From Fimbriimonadaceae bacterium (lineage in GTDB: Bacteria; Armatimonadota; Fimbriimonadia; Fimbriimonadales; Fimbriimonadaceae), in NCBI GenBank assembly GCA_023957775.1, contig JAMLGR010000004.1:124001-188000 (forward strand): a DNA stretch of 64,000 nucleotides, given 5' to 3'. Positions 46,352 through 58,223 of this stretch are shown one piece after another (the first letter of the stretch is position 1; every line of letters starts with the position of its first letter). The notes below the pieces were generated by a model that searched no databases, was not told the DNA's origin, and worked only from the letters and a program-made list of their open reading frames with translations. Position numbers and translations under genes: made by a program.

Positions 46352-48235
46352 ATGAACGCTAACACTCCCAGGGGGTCTGACACAACGATGCGCGCGGTTC
46401 CGCCCAGTCCGGGCCGGGCCCGCTTTGCCAACTTCGCGTGGTTCGTCCTTGCGTACAACCTCGCGGTGATCGTGTGGGGCGCGTTTGTGCGCGCGAGCTT
46501 CTCCGGCGATGGATGCGGCAGCCACTGGCCGCTGTGCGACGGCGCGCTGATTCCCCCCTATTTCGACTCGAAGACGCTGATCGAATTCAGCCACCGCATG
46601 ATGAGCGCCCTGGACGGCTTGCTTGTCCTGGGTCTTGCCATCTGGGCGTACCGGCTCTTCGCCAAAGGCTCGCCGGTGCGCAAGGCCGCCCTTGTTTCCC
46701 TGTTGTTCATCGTCTTCGAAGCGCTGATCGGACGCGGCCTCGTGAAGTTCGGATGGGTAGCGCACGACGCGTCCTCCGCCCGCGCGGTCGTTCTGGCGGT
46801 GCACCTCGCGAACACCTTCGTGCTGATCGGGGCGTTGGCGCTGTGCGCGGCGTGGAGCGCGGGCATCCCTCGTCCCAAGTTCAAGGGACAGGGCGCGATG
46901 GGTTGGGCGATCGCGGCCGCGATCGTCGGCCTGCTCGCCATCGGCATCAGCGGCGCCGTCACGGCGCTGGGCGACACGCTCTACCCGCTGAGCGACGCCC
47001 ACGCGACGGTGGCGGACATCTCCGACCCGACGAAGCACTTCTTGGTGCGGCTTCGCATCCTGCACCCGCTCCTCGCGCTCGTCGTGGGGCTGCTGCTCAC
47101 GCTCGTGGCGGGGCTCGCGATGAAGCTGAGGCCTTCGGCGAACACGCGAACCGCCGCGCTGTGGGTCATCGGGATCTTCGGTTCGCAACTCGGGCTCGGC
47201 CTCCTCAACGTCGTGCTCAAGGCGCCGATCCCCATGCAGATGGCGCACCTGCTGCTCGCCGATGTGAGCTGGGTGGCACTCATCGTCCTTGCGGCCGGCG
47301 CCCTCGCCGAGGGTGTGGAGCGGGTCGAATGGGTCCCGCAATCGGAGGCCGAGGGCGCGCGCGCCGGCGAGCGGGCGACGTGGCGGGCTTACGTCGCACT
47401 CACCAAACCACGGGTGATCAGCCTTCTTCTCTTCACGACCATCACCGCGATGTTCGCGGCGGCCGGCGGTTGGCCCGGCCTCTGGCCCCTGGTCGGGGTG
47501 CTCGTCGGCGGGTACATGTCGGCCGGAGCGGCGAACACGATCAACATGGTCCTCGAACGGGACCTCGACGCGCTCATGCGCAGAACGTCGACGCGTCCGA
47601 CGATCACGCACCAGATTCCGGCACCCAAGGCCCTGACCTTCGGGCTCGGACTCGCCGCCGCCTCGTTTGCGATCCTGGGCCTGGCCTCCAACCTCATGGC
47701 CGCAATGCTCTCGCTGGCAGGGCTGGTCTTCTACGTGATCGTGTACACGATGATGCTCAAGCGTCGCACGTGGCAGAACATCGTGATCGGGGGAGCGGCG
47801 GGCGCGTTCCCGCCCCTGGTGGGATGGGCCGCCGTCACCGGCTCTCTTTCCCCCTTGGCGTGGACGCTGTTCGGGATCGTGTTCCTGTGGACACCCGTTC
47901 ACTTCTGGGCCTTGGCGCTGCTCATCAAAGACGACTACCACTCCGCGGGCGTGCCGATGCTGCCGGTGGTGCACGGCGAACGGGCGACGGTCCTGCAGAT
48001 CGTGGGGTACGCGGTGCTCACCGCCGCGCTCACCGTCCTTCCGTGGTTCTTGGGGCAGGTCGGCTCGCTCTACCTGTGGACCGCCATCGCGCTGGATGTG
48101 CTTCTGCTCGTGCGGTCGATGCAACTTTATGTGGACCCGGCGAGGCCGCGCGCCGTTTCGCTTTACAAGTACTCGATGCTTTATTTGGCGATTCTGTTTT
48201 TGACCATCGCCGTCGACCAAGCGAGGATCGTGTAA
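46352..48235 (+). CDS. Fused heme A synthase and protoheme IX farnesyltransferase (CtaA-CtaB)
   Basis: 627 residues, two enzymes in one chain. The N-terminal half (to about 310) is CtaA/COX15, which oxidises heme O to heme A. It has the heme-ligand histidines in [33 protein letters not shown] and [12 protein letters not shown]. The C-terminal half is CtaB/UbiA, which farnesylates heme B, with [19 protein letters not shown] and [17 protein letters not shown]. The ATG at 46352 has GGGAGGGG five bases upstream; a GTG at 46325 and ATG at 46334 are alternatives. The gene lies just before the ACIII/oxidase operon, which needs heme A. Confidence 0.95.
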   Translation: MNANTPRGSDTTMRAVPPSPGRARFANFAWFVLAYNLAVIVWGAFVRASFSGDGCGSHWPLCDGALIPPYFDSKTLIEFSHRMMSALDGLLVLGLAIWAYRLFAKGSPVRKAALVSLLFIVFEALIGRGLVKFGWVAHDASSARAVVLAVHLANTFVLIGALALCAAWSAGIPRPKFKGQGAMGWAIAAAIVGLLAIGISGAVTALGDTLYPLSDAHATVADISDPTKHFLVRLRILHPLLALVVGLLLTLVAGLAMKLRPSANTRTAALWVIGIFGSQLGLGLLNVVLKAPIPMQMAHLLLADVSWVALIVLAAGALAEGVERVEWVPQSEAEGARAGERATWRAYVALTKPRVISLLLFTTITAMFAAAGGWPGLWPLVGVLVGGYMSAGAANTINMVLERDLDALMRRTSTRPTITHQIPAPKALTFGLGLAAASFAILGLASNLMAAMLSLAGLVFYVIVYTMMLKRRTWQNIVIGGAAGAFPPLVGWAAVTGSLSPLAWTLFGIVFLWTPVHFWALALLIKDDYHSAGVPMLPVVHGERATVLQIVGYAVLTAALTVLPWFLGQVGSLYLWTAIALDVLLLVRSMQLYVDPARPRAVSLYKYSMLYLAILFLTIAVDQARIV

Positions 48236-48368
48236 TTGATTTGGCGTCATGGCAAAGGACCCCAAACGTGGGGTAATTTCCCGCGGTGGGGTTGGAGCCG
48301 GTTTTGCCGGCCTGTGCCGCGTCGGGGGGCGTTGCGCGCGGACGACCGAGGGGGAACGGAGGAAATTC

Positions 48369-49109
48369 ATGGCTCAGATCTTTAAGCCGAGCGCCAACAC
48401 GCTCGTCAAAATCAGCCTGATCGTGGCGGCGAGCATTCCCGTCATGGCGATCTACGGGGGGATGACCATCACCCGGTCGCCCGCCAACACCAACGTCGGC
48501 GTTCCTCTCAACCAGCCCATCCCGTTCAGCCACCTGCACCACGCGAAGGAGCTCGGCATCGATTGCCGCTACTGCCACACCGCCGTCGAAGAGTCCTCCG
48601 CCGCCGGCGTACCCCCGACCGAGACGTGCATGACGTGCCACTCGCAGATCTGGACCAACAGCCCCCTTCTCGAGCCGCTTCGCCAGAGCTATGCGACGGG
48701 CACGCCGATCGAGTGGCAGCGGGTGAACAAGGTTCCCGAGTTCGTGTACTTCAACCACTCGATCCACATCAGCAGGGGAATCAACTGCAACACGTGCCAC
48801 GGGCCGGTCCAAGAGATGCCCATCACGTACAAGGGTGAGCCGTTCCAGATGGTCTGGTGCCTCGAGTGCCACCGAAACCCCGAGAAGTACCTTCAGGCCA
48901 ACCCCGACTCCAAGGAGAGCCCGCGCCAGCAGGTTTTCGACCTGTACTGGAAGATCCAAGGCGGCGTGAAGCTGACCCAGCCCGAGGAGGCGCTCGCGCA
49001 TGGAGAGAGCCTGCCCTCCAACGGGAACCCCGAACAGGGCGCGAAGCTCGTGAAGGACCTCAAGATCGACGTCAAGCAACTGGAAGATTGCTCGATTTGC
49101 CACCGCTAG
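48369..49109 (+). CDS. actA: ACIII subunit ActA, pentaheme cytochrome c
   Basis: 246 residues. The ATG at 48369 has GGAGGA seven bases upstream. One N-terminal transmembrane helix (LVKISLIVAASIPVMAIYGG) anchors a periplasmic domain with five CxxCH heme sites: CRYCH, CMTCH, CNTCH, CLECH and CSICH, the last at the C-terminus. Additional histidines (FSHLHHAKEL, FNHSIHISRG) are likely axial ligands. In Alternative Complex III ActA passes electrons within the periplasmic arm. It is the first gene of the act-cta operon, 13 bases before actB. Confidence 0.95.
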   Translation: MAQIFKPSANTLVKISLIVAASIPVMAIYGGMTITRSPANTNVGVPLNQPIPFSHLHHAKELGIDCRYCHTAVEESSAAGVPPTETCMTCHSQIWTNSPLLEPLRQSYATGTPIEWQRVNKVPEFVYFNHSIHISRGINCNTCHGPVQEMPITYKGEPFQMVWCLECHRNPEKYLQANPDSKESPRQQVFDLYWKIQGGVKLTQPEEALAHGESLPSNGNPEQGAKLVKDLKIDVKQLEDCSICHR

Positions 49110-49122
49110 GAAACACGACTGG

Positions 49123-52100
49123 ATGGACAACGAAAAGACACCGCCCCTGGATCTTTCCGCGATCCGCAAACGACTCGAAGGGAAGTCGGGGAAGCGCTAT
49201 TGGCGGAGCCTCGAAGAGGTCGCCGACACGCCTCAGTTCCAGGCGTTCCTCGAAGACGAGTTCCCGGGTCGATCGACGCTTCTCTCGCTGGATCGGCGCG
49301 ACTTCCTCAAAGTGATGGGCGCGTCGCTCGCCCTCGCCGGTCTGGCGGGTTGCCGGCGGCTCCCCAAGGAGGAGATCGTTCCCTACGTGACCCAGCCCGA
49401 GGAGATCGTTCCCAACGTGCCGCTTCGGTACGCCTCGGCGCTTTCGATCGCGGGCTTCGGGTTCGGTGTGCTCGTCGAGAGCCACGAGGGGCGTCCCACC
49501 AAGATCGAGGGGAACCCCAACCACCCGGCCAGCTTGGGCTCCTCCGATCAGTTCGCCCAGGCGGAGATCCTCAATTTCTACGATCCCGATCGTTCGCGCA
49601 TGGTCCGCAAGAACGGCGACCCGTCCACCTACGAGGCGTTTCTGGCCGAGCTCCGGCCCGTCCTGACGAAGCAGCTCGCTTCGGGGGGCGCCGGCTTGCG
49701 GGTGCTCTCGGAAGCCGTCTCCTCGCCCACGATGGCGGGACTGATGGAGAAGATGCGCGCGAAGTTCCCGGCGATGCGGTGGCACCAGTGGGAGCCTGCG
49801 CACCGCGATGCGGCGCTTGAGGGGGCGCGGCTGGCGTTCGGGGAAGACGTCGACACGATCTACCACTTCGACCGCGCGAACGTGATCCTCTCGCTCGACG
49901 CGGACGTGTTCACGGCGATCGGCACGAACGTGCGGTACGCCCGCGATCTGATGAAGGGCCGCCGGGTCGAGGGTCCGGCGTCGACGATGAACCGGCTCTA
50001 TGCGGTCGAGTGCACGATGACGCTCACGGGCGCGACGGCCGACCACCGAATCGGATTGCGCGCCGAGGAGATCGAAGCGTTTGCGCGGGCGCTTGCCTCG
50101 CGGCTCGGGGTCGCCGGAGCGACCGGTGCGACGCCCGCCTCGGTGCCTGCGCCGTGGTTCGACGCCCTGACGCGCGATCTGATGGACAACGCCGGGTCCG
50201 CTGTCGTGGTCGCCGGGCACGAGCAGCCGGCCGTGATCCATGCGCTCGCCCACGCGATGAACGCGTCGCTGGGTGCGGTGGGGACGACCGTCAAGTACAT
50301 CGAGCCCATCCACGCCAAGCCCGTGAACATGACCGAGTCGCTGCGCGACCTCACGGGTGCCATGGGCGCCGGGCGCGTGGACACCCTGATCATCCTGGGC
50401 GGCAATCCCGTGTTCAGCGCCCCCTCCGACGTGCCGTTCGCCAAGGGTCTGGCGTCCGTGAAGCACACGGCGCATATCGCGCAGTACGACAACGAGACAT
50501 CTGCGATGACCACGTGGCACGTCAACGAAGCCCATCCCCTCGAGGCTTGGGGCGATGTGCGCGCGTACGACGGCACGGCGTCGATCGTGCAGCCCCTCAG
50601 CGAGCCCCTCTTCGGCGGCAAATCGCAGATCGAGGTGGTTGCCGCGCTGCTGGATACGCCCGACTCGGGCTACAACCTGGTGCGCGCGCAGTGGAAGGCG
50701 AAGGTCGGAACGACCGGCACGGGAAGCGACCAGGCGTTCGAAAAATGGTGGCGCCGGGCGCTCTACGACGGTGTGATTCCCAGCACGTCGGCCGCGAAGA
50801 AGGCGCCGACCCTTGTCGCAGGCGTTCCGGCCGTGGTGGCCCGTTCCGCCGGCTCCGGAGGCATCGAGGTCGTCTTGAGACCCGATCCCGGGATTTTCGA
50901 CGGGCGGTTCGCGAACAACGGGTGGTTGCAAGAGCTCCCCAAGCCGTTTTCAAAGCTCACTTGGGAGAACGCGGCGTACATGAGCGTCAGCACCGCCGAG
51001 AAGCTGGGCCTGACCCAAGAGGATTACGTCGAGATCTCGCACCAGGAGCGCTCGGTCAAGGCGCCAGTGTGGTTGGTGCCCGGTCTTCCCGACGATTCCA
51101 TCACCCTCCACCTTGGCTTCGGCCGAACGCGCGGCGGCCAGGTCTCGGATCTGAGCGACGGATTCGACGCCAACGCGCTTCGGACGTCGGCCTCTCCTTG
51201 GGAGGTGAGTGGAGCCAAGGCCGTCAAGGCGCCGGGCCGCGCTCGACTGGCGACGACCCAGCACCACCACGCGATGGAGGGCCGCGACATCGTGCGCGTC
51301 GGCACGCTTGCCGGTTTGGCGAGCAATCCGACCCTCGCCCCCGCGCCGGAGGGCGAATCGTCGGAGGAGATGACCCTCTACCACGACCGGCCGTTCGACT
51401 TCAAGACCGGCAACCAGTGGGGCATGTCGATCGATTTGGGCGCGTGCACCGGTTGCAACGCGTGCGTCGTGGCGTGCCAGGCCGAGAACAACATCCCGGT
51501 CGTCGGCAAGGAGCAGGTGATGCGCGGGCGCATCATGCAGTGGATCCGGATCGACGGCTACTACGGCTCAAATCTCGACGACGCGGAAGTCCACTTCCAA
51601 CCCCTCACGTGCATGCAGTGCGAATCCGCACCGTGCGAGCCCGTGTGTCCCGTCGGCGCCACCGTGCACAGCCACGAAGGCTTGAACCAGATGGTGTACA
51701 ACCGCTGCGTCGGCACCCGGTACTGCTCGAACAACTGCCCGTACAAGGTGCGCCGGTTCAACTTCTTGAACTACACCGACAACATGGAGCAGTTCAAGCA
51801 GCAGGAGCGCATTCCCCTCCTGCGGATGCTCAACAACCCGAACGTGACGGTCCGCGGCCGTGGCGTGATGGAGAAGTGCACGTACTGCGTTCAGCGCATC
51901 AACGCGGCCCGCATCACGGCGAAGAAGGAAGGCCGGGACATCAAGGACGGGGAGATCGTGACGGCGTGCCAGCAGGCGTGTCCCACGCAGGCGATCGTCT
52001 TTGGCAACATCAACGACCCGGAGAGCGCGGTGGTCAAGCGCAAGGCCAACCCCCGCAACTATCTCCTGCTTGAAGAATTGAACACGCGACCGAGGACCAC

Positions 52101-52148
52101 GTACCTGGCCAAGGTCAAGAATCCGAATCCGGGGATCGGGGCAAACTG

Positions 52149-52149
<1 letters not shown>
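49123..52149 (+). CDS. actB: ACIII subunit ActB, Tat-exported iron-sulfur subunit
   Basis: 1008 residues, a fusion of a molybdopterin-oxidoreductase-like part lacking obvious cofactor ligands and a C-terminal ferredoxin part. The twin-arginine signal DRRDFLKVMGASLALAGLAG starts at residue 57 and ends in LAGC (Cys77, possibly lipidated). The ferredoxin region contains 15 cysteines: CTGCNACVVAC near 775, CMQCESAPCEPVC, CVGTRYCSNNC, CTYC and CQQAC. These fit three 4Fe-4S and one 3Fe-4S clusters, as in solved ACIII structures. Electrons from quinol at ActC run through these clusters. The stop and actC start overlap by one base. TatC is encoded at 33648. Confidence 0.96.
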
Positions 52150-53561
<1,412 letters not shown>

Positions 53562-53564
53562 GCG

Positions 53565-54113
53565 ATGGGTTACCACGGAGAGCCAGAGGGTGGGGTCTAC
53601 GGGATCGCGGCGGAGTTCGACAACCCGGAAGACCTGCTGGTGGCGGCGATGAAGGCCTCGGAATCGGGCTTCACGAAGATGGACGCGTACACGCCGTTCC
53701 CGGTGGAGGGGCTGTCCCAGGCGTTGGGGATGCGCGATGTCCGCGTGAAGTGGATCATCTTCATCGGCGGCTTGCTGGGCGTGTCCGGCGGCATGGGGAT
53801 GATGTACTACATTTCGGTGATCGACTACCCGCTCAACATCGGCGGTCGTCCGCTGTTCAGTTGGCCGGCGTTCATTCCGGTCGCGTTCGAGTGCACGGTG
53901 CTCATCGCGGCGTTTGGTGCGGTGTTCGGGATGCTGGCCCTCAACGGTCTGCCGCGGCCGCATCACCCTATCTTCGACACGGCGAACTTCGAGCGGGCGT
54001 CCCAGGATCGGTTCTTCCTCTGCATCGAAGCGGAGGACCCCCAGTTCGATCAAGCGGAGAAGTTCCTTTCCGGCGTCGGTGCCGTGGCGGTGACGGAGGT
54101 GGAGCCCTCGTGA
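53565..54113 (+). CDS. actD: ACIII subunit ActD (DUF3341)
   Basis: 182 residues with the DUF3341 pattern: a cytoplasmic ferredoxin-like N-terminus beginning YGIAAEFDNPEDLLVAAMKA with DAYTPFPVEGL, two transmembrane helices (IIFIGGLLGVSGGMGMMYY and FECTVLIAAFGAVFGMLAL) and a C-terminal FFLCIEAEDPQFD segment. In ACIII it flanks ActC and stabilises the complex. The next gene starts inside the stop codon (GTGA). Confidence 0.94.
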   Translation: MGYHGEPEGGVYGIAAEFDNPEDLLVAAMKASESGFTKMDAYTPFPVEGLSQALGMRDVRVKWIIFIGGLLGVSGGMGMMYYISVIDYPLNIGGRPLFSWPAFIPVAFECTVLIAAFGAVFGMLALNGLPRPHHPIFDTANFERASQDRFFLCIEAEDPQFDQAEKFLSGVGAVAVTEVEPS

Positions 54114-54736
54114 CGTTCTCGAATGGGATTCGCGCGGTGGTCGCCGGGGGCGGCGCGATGCTCGTGTTGGCGGGATGCCACACGGACATGTGGGTGCAGC
54201 CGCGCACGAAGGCGCTGGACAAGAGCACGTTCTACGCCGACGGCCAATCGGCCCGGAAGCCGGTCGCCGGCACTGTGGCGCAGGGGCATCTGAACGCGGA
54301 CGACGCGTTCAGCACGGGGTTCGTCAACGGAAAGCTGGTGACCGAGTTGCCCGTTCCGCTCACGAAGGCGCTGCTGGAGCGGGGCAAGGAGCGTTTCACC
54401 ATCTACTGCACGCCGTGCCACGGGCAACTGGGCGACGGCAACGGGATGATCGCCCAGCGAGGCTTCAACCTGCGCAAGAAGCCGGCGAGCTACCACACCG
54501 AACGGCTGCGGAACATGCCGATCGGGCACTTTTTCGATGTGATCACCAACGGGTACGGCGTGATGTTCAGCTACGCGGCAAGGGTGAAGCCCGAAGATCG
54601 ATGGGCCATCGCGGCGTATATCCGCGTGTTGCAGGCCAGCCAGAACGCGACCGCCGCCGGCGCCCCCGCGGAGGCCGCCGGGAGCGATGTGAGCGCGCAG
54701 ATGCACCCGACTGAGGAGGCGAAGGTCGTTCGATGA
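54110..54736 (+). CDS. actE: ACIII subunit ActE, lipoprotein monoheme cytochrome c
   Basis: 208 residues starting at a GTG that overlaps the actD stop. The lipobox VLAGC (GGGAMLVLAGCHTDM) predicts a membrane-tethered periplasmic protein. One c-type heme motif, CTPCHGQLGDGNG, is near residue 101, with the distal Met in LRNMPIGHFFDVITNG. ActE accepts electrons from ActA/ActB and hands them to the oxidase. The tail is Ala/Glu-rich. The actF start overlaps the stop (ATGA). Confidence 0.94.
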   Translation: MTFSNGIRAVVAGGGAMLVLAGCHTDMWVQPRTKALDKSTFYADGQSARKPVAGTVAQGHLNADDAFSTGFVNGKLVTELPVPLTKALLERGKERFTIYCTPCHGQLGDGNGMIAQRGFNLRKKPASYHTERLRNMPIGHFFDVITNGYGVMFSYAARVKPEDRWAIAAYIRVLQASQNATAAGAPAEAAGSDVSAQMHPTEEAKVVR

Positions 54737-55929
54737 GCAACGAAACACCACAAGGGATGGGACTGCACCGATTCGGGTCCGTGGGGCTGGTCGTCGGTCT
54801 CGTGGGCATTCTCGCGTGGGCGGGCCTGTTCGTTTCGGCTGGCGAAGAGGCGAAGCACGCGTTGCTGGGTTCCTACCTGTTCGCCTTCATCGTGCTCGTG
54901 TGCATGACGCTGGGGTGCTTTGCCCTCACGTTGCTGCACCACACGATTCGGGGGCAATGGGGACTCTCGCTGCTTCGGTTCTTCGAAGCGGGCGGCGGTC
55001 CCACGGCGCTGGGATTCGCGCTGGTCGCCTTCATTCCCGTCGCCTACGGTCTTCACTCGTACCACCTCTATCCTTGGGCGGACCCAGCGCACATCGACGA
55101 GATCGTCCGCCAGAAGCAGTGGTGGTTGAACGAGACCGGCTTCATCGCCCGGACCGTGTTCTACTTCGTGGTCTGGATCGCCTGGTCGGCGTACCTTCGG
55201 CGCTCGTCGGTGCTCCAGGACCAGAACCGGGACCCGAACGAGGCGATCAAGCGCACGAACGTGTCGGCGCCCGGCTTGGTGATGTTCTTCCTGACGGTCA
55301 CCGCGGCCTTCACGGACTGGATCATGACGCTGATGCCGCACTGGTACTCCACGGTGTGGGGCGCGTGGCTCGCGGTCGGATCGGCGCTGCTGGCAATGGC
55401 GTTCTGCACGGCGATGTTGCTCGCCCACCGCGGGCAACAGCCCTTCAAGGACGTGATCGTGCCGGGTCTCACCAAGGACCACGGCAATCTGCTGTTCACG
55501 ATGACGATGCTGTGGGCGTATCTGATGCTCTCGCAGTTCCTGATCATCTGGTCCGCGAACCTGAAGGAGGAGATTCCGTACTTCCTCGCACGGTCCGACC
55601 ACGGGTGGCAGTTCTTGGGGTGGATCGTGATCATGGGGCAGTTCTTCCTGCCGTTCTTCACGCTGCTGGCTCCGCGGACGAAGGCCCACGCGTCGCTGCT
55701 CATCAAGGTGGCCGTGTGGATCTTCGTGCTCCGCATCCTTGATCTATACTGGACTGCGATTCCCGCGATCCGGCACGACGGCAGTCCCCTTCCCACCGTG
55801 GCCGACGCCCTCGCGTTGCTCGGCCTGGGCGGGCTGTGGTTCTCGGTCTTTGTGTCGCAGCACAAGAAGGCGAACGCCTTCCCCGTGCACGATCCGCGCA
55901 TCCGACAGGTGGTCGAACATGCATCATAA
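54733..55929 (+). CDS. actF: ACIII subunit ActF, second NrfD-like membrane protein
   Basis: 398 residues with ten predicted transmembrane helices. Motifs typical of ActF include CFALTLLHHTIRGQWG, SYHLYPWAD, NETGFIARTVFYFVVWIAWS, TDWIMTLMPHWYSTVWGAW and SQFLIIWSANLKEEIPYF. It pairs with ActC in the membrane core but lacks the cluster-facing quinol site. The HHKS gene downstream starts 11 bases before this gene ends. Confidence 0.94.
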   Translation: MSNETPQGMGLHRFGSVGLVVGLVGILAWAGLFVSAGEEAKHALLGSYLFAFIVLVCMTLGCFALTLLHHTIRGQWGLSLLRFFEAGGGPTALGFALVAFIPVAYGLHSYHLYPWADPAHIDEIVRQKQWWLNETGFIARTVFYFVVWIAWSAYLRRSSVLQDQNRDPNEAIKRTNVSAPGLVMFFLTVTAAFTDWIMTLMPHWYSTVWGAWLAVGSALLAMAFCTAMLLAHRGQQPFKDVIVPGLTKDHGNLLFTMTMLWAYLMLSQFLIIWSANLKEEIPYFLARSDHGWQFLGWIVIMGQFFLPFFTLLAPRTKAHASLLIKVAVWIFVLRILDLYWTAIPAIRHDGSPLPTVADALALLGLGGLWFSVFVSQHKKANAFPVHDPRIRQVVEHAS

Positions 55930-56347
55930 GTCTGAGCCCGACGACGTCAACGAACTGAAGAAGCTGGGTTACGACCGGCGCGACGTGCAGTTGAAACCTC
56001 TGGCCTGGGCCGTCGTGGGCTTCTTCGCGTTCACCGTTCTCAGCGCGATCGTGATGATCCCCTTCTACAAGATATTTGTCGGGGGACCGCTGTTCGCAGG
56101 GGAGTCTCCCCAAGCCATCCAGCGTCGCTGGGAAGAGCCACAGCCCCCGCTGCAGAATCGGGAGACGGCGAAGACCGACATCGTGGACCTGCGCAAGAAG
56201 GAGCACGAGGCGCTGACGACTTCTGGACCCTCCCTCGAGGAGCCGGGCAAGTACCGGATCCCCATCGACCAGGCGATCGACGAGATCGCCGAGCGCGGCT
56301 TGCCGCAGCCGGCCGCGCCCAAAGCGCCGGAGGTGGCGCCGCAATGA
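55919..56347 (+). CDS. Small single-span membrane protein of the act-cta operon
   Basis: 142 residues from the ATG at 55919, starting MHHKSEPDDVNELKKLGYDR. One transmembrane helix (AWAVVGFFAFTVLSAIVMIPFYKIF) is followed by a periplasmic part with PLFAGESPQAIQRRWEEPQP and a Pro/Ala-rich end. Its position between actF and the SCO gene is that of a short accessory gene seen in some ACIII-oxidase operons. It could be an ActG-like or assembly subunit. Overlaps on both sides (11 and four bases) show tight coupling. Confidence 0.75.
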   Translation: MHHKSEPDDVNELKKLGYDRRDVQLKPLAWAVVGFFAFTVLSAIVMIPFYKIFVGGPLFAGESPQAIQRRWEEPQPPLQNRETAKTDIVDLRKKEHEALTTSGPSLEEPGKYRIPIDQAIDEIAERGLPQPAAPKAPEVAPQ

Positions 56348-57204
56348 AACTCGCAAGAACCTTGTTGGCAGTGGGCACGCTGATCGGAGCGGTCGCCTTG
56401 GTCGGAGCGCAGAACAGCCCTCCGCCGAGCGGCCCTTCGCCGCTGAGCCCCACTTCGGGACTCGCCCTCGTGCAGAAGCTCGACGCCCAGGTTCCTTTGG
56501 ACGCCAAGTTCAAAGACGAGACGGGACGGGACGTCGTCCTGGGCGAGTACCTCGGGAAGAAGCCCGTCGTGCTGATGCTCGTGTTCTACCGATGCGCGGG
56601 AACGTGCGCCCTCGAATTCGACTCGATGACGCAGACGCTGCGCGCGTTCAAGACCGAGAAGCTGGGCCGCGACTTCGACGTGGTCACCATCAGCATTCAC
56701 CCGAAGGAGACGCCGGAGCTGGCGGCGGAAACCAAGAAGGATTACGTCGAGAAGATCAAGAGCCGACAGCCCGATGCCGCCCAGGGTTGGCACTTCCTGA
56801 CCGGCGAGTACGAGCAGGCCCGCAAGGTCGCGGACGCGGTGGGCTACTCTTACGTTTGGGATCCGGTCAAGGAGATCGTCCGACACCCCGCGGGCATCAT
56901 GGTGCTCACTCCCGAGGGGCGCGTGTCGCGCTACTTCTACGGCGTGGAGTTTCCCGCGAAGCCTTTGAGCGACGCGCTGGTGCAGGCGTCGAGCAGCCAG
57001 ATCGGCCCCAAAGCGGAGGAGATTCTGCTCGGGTGCATCATGTACGACCCCCACAACGGGAAGTACACGGTCAATATCCGCCGCGCGCTCAGCTTTGCGG
57101 CAGGCCTCACCGTGGTGGTGCTGGTCATGAGCATGGTCGTGATGGGTTTGTCCAACCGCCGGCGCGCCCGTGCCGGCGATAAGGAGGGCGGCGACTCGGC
57201 CTAG
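56344..57204 (+). CDS. SCO1/SenC-family copper chaperone
   Basis: 286 residues: a signal peptide (LLAVGTLIGAVALVGAQ), a thioredoxin-like SCO domain with the copper-binding FYRCAGTCALEFDSM (CxxxC) and the conserved His in KEIVRHPAGIMVL, then a C-terminal transmembrane helix (LSFAAGLTVVVLVMSMVVMG) and a basic tail. SCO proteins load the CuA site of subunit II, encoded 17 bases downstream. The C-terminal anchor is unusual, because most SCO proteins are anchored at the N-terminus, but it is common in this operon type. Confidence 0.93.
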   Translation: MKLARTLLAVGTLIGAVALVGAQNSPPPSGPSPLSPTSGLALVQKLDAQVPLDAKFKDETGRDVVLGEYLGKKPVVLMLVFYRCAGTCALEFDSMTQTLRAFKTEKLGRDFDVVTISIHPKETPELAAETKKDYVEKIKSRQPDAAQGWHFLTGEYEQARKVADAVGYSYVWDPVKEIVRHPAGIMVLTPEGRVSRYFYGVEFPAKPLSDALVQASSSQIGPKAEEILLGCIMYDPHNGKYTVNIRRALSFAAGLTVVVLVMSMVVMGLSNRRRARAGDKEGGDSA

Positions 57205-57221
57205 CGCCGGAGCCAGGTTCC

Positions 57222-58223
57222 ATGTTCAACTTTCCGCTTCGTCCCGAGGCCGCCTCGACCTTTGCGGGTCAGCACGACCTGCTGTTCGGGATTCTGACGG
57301 TCCTTACGATCGTGTTTTCCGTGCCGGTCATGATCTTGGCGATCATCTTCGCCGTCCGGTTTCGGGCGGGCAACAAGGTGGACCGGTCGCGCCCCAGCCA
57401 CGAGAACCTCAAGCTCGAGCTGACGTGGACGATCATCCCGCTGCTCTTGGCGTTGGCGGTCTTCGGCTACAGTGCCAAGCTGTTCGTCGACCTCCGGAAG
57501 CCGCCAAAGGACGCGATGGAGATCTTCGTGATCGGCAAGCAGTGGATGTGGCACATCCAGCATCCCAACGGCGTGCGCGAGAACAACGAACTCCACGTGC
57601 CGGTGGGGGTGCCGGTCAAGCTCACCATGATCTCCCAGGACGTGATCCATGCGTTCTACATCCCCGAATTCCGCACCCAGTACATGGTCGTGCCGGACAA
57701 GTACACGCAATTGTGGTTCCAAGCCACCAAGGAGGGCGAGTACATGATCCTTTGCAACCAGTACTGCGGCACGCAGCACTCGGAGATGGTGGGCAAGGTG
57801 ATCGTACAGAGGCCCGACGAGTTCCAGAAGTGGCTCGCCGACGGTGGGCGTTCCATGCGTCCGAAGGATCGAACGATGGTCGAGTCGGGCGAGGATCTCT
57901 ACAAGCTCTACAACTGCGCAAACTGCCATGGAGACGTGGACACGCCGCGCGGCCCTTCGCTGTATGGCCTGTTCGGCAAGCGCCAGCAGATGACGGACGG
58001 CACGACGGTGCTGGCGGACGACGAGTACCTGCGCGAGTCCTTGCTCAAGGCCGAGAAGAAGCTGGTCGCGGGCTACATCGCGACGATGCCGAACTACGAA
58101 CAGGAGCTAAGCGAGGAGCAGGCGCTCCAGTTGATCGCCTACATGAAGACTTTGGGAGTGCAGAAGCCGGCGGCCCCCGCCGCACCGGCGGCCGCGACCA
58201 CCCCTCAGGAGGGTAATCGATGA
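57222..58223 (+). CDS. ctaC: Cytochrome c oxidase subunit II with fused cytochrome c (caa3-like)
   Basis: 333 residues. Two N-terminal transmembrane helices ([20 protein letters not shown] and [18 protein letters not shown]) are followed by the cupredoxin domain with CuA ligands: His in [13 protein letters not shown] and Cys-Cys-His-Met in [13 protein letters not shown] cytochrome c domain then follows, with [17 protein letters not shown] and Met in [11 protein letters not shown]. The fused heme c identifies a caa3-type oxidase, which takes electrons directly from ACIII or small cytochromes. Overlaps ctaD by four bases. Confidence 0.96.
   Translation: MFNFPLRPEAASTFAGQHDLLFGILTVLTIVFSVPVMILAIIFAVRFRAGNKVDRSRPSHENLKLELTWTIIPLLLALAVFGYSAKLFVDLRKPPKDAMEIFVIGKQWMWHIQHPNGVRENNELHVPVGVPVKLTMISQDVIHAFYIPEFRTQYMVVPDKYTQLWFQATKEGEYMILCNQYCGTQHSEMVGKVIVQRPDEFQKWLADGGRSMRPKDRTMVESGEDLYKLYNCANCHGDVDTPRGPSLYGLFGKRQQMTDGTTVLADDEYLRESLLKAEKKLVAGYIATMPNYEQELSEEQALQLIAYMKTLGVQKPAAPAAPAAATTPQEGNR

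Noticed and set aside
48258-48280. Intrinsic terminator after ctaA-ctaB
   Set aside because: CCCCA-AACG-TGGGG is only five base pairs and is followed by TAATTT, not a U-run; read-through into the act operon is equally likely.
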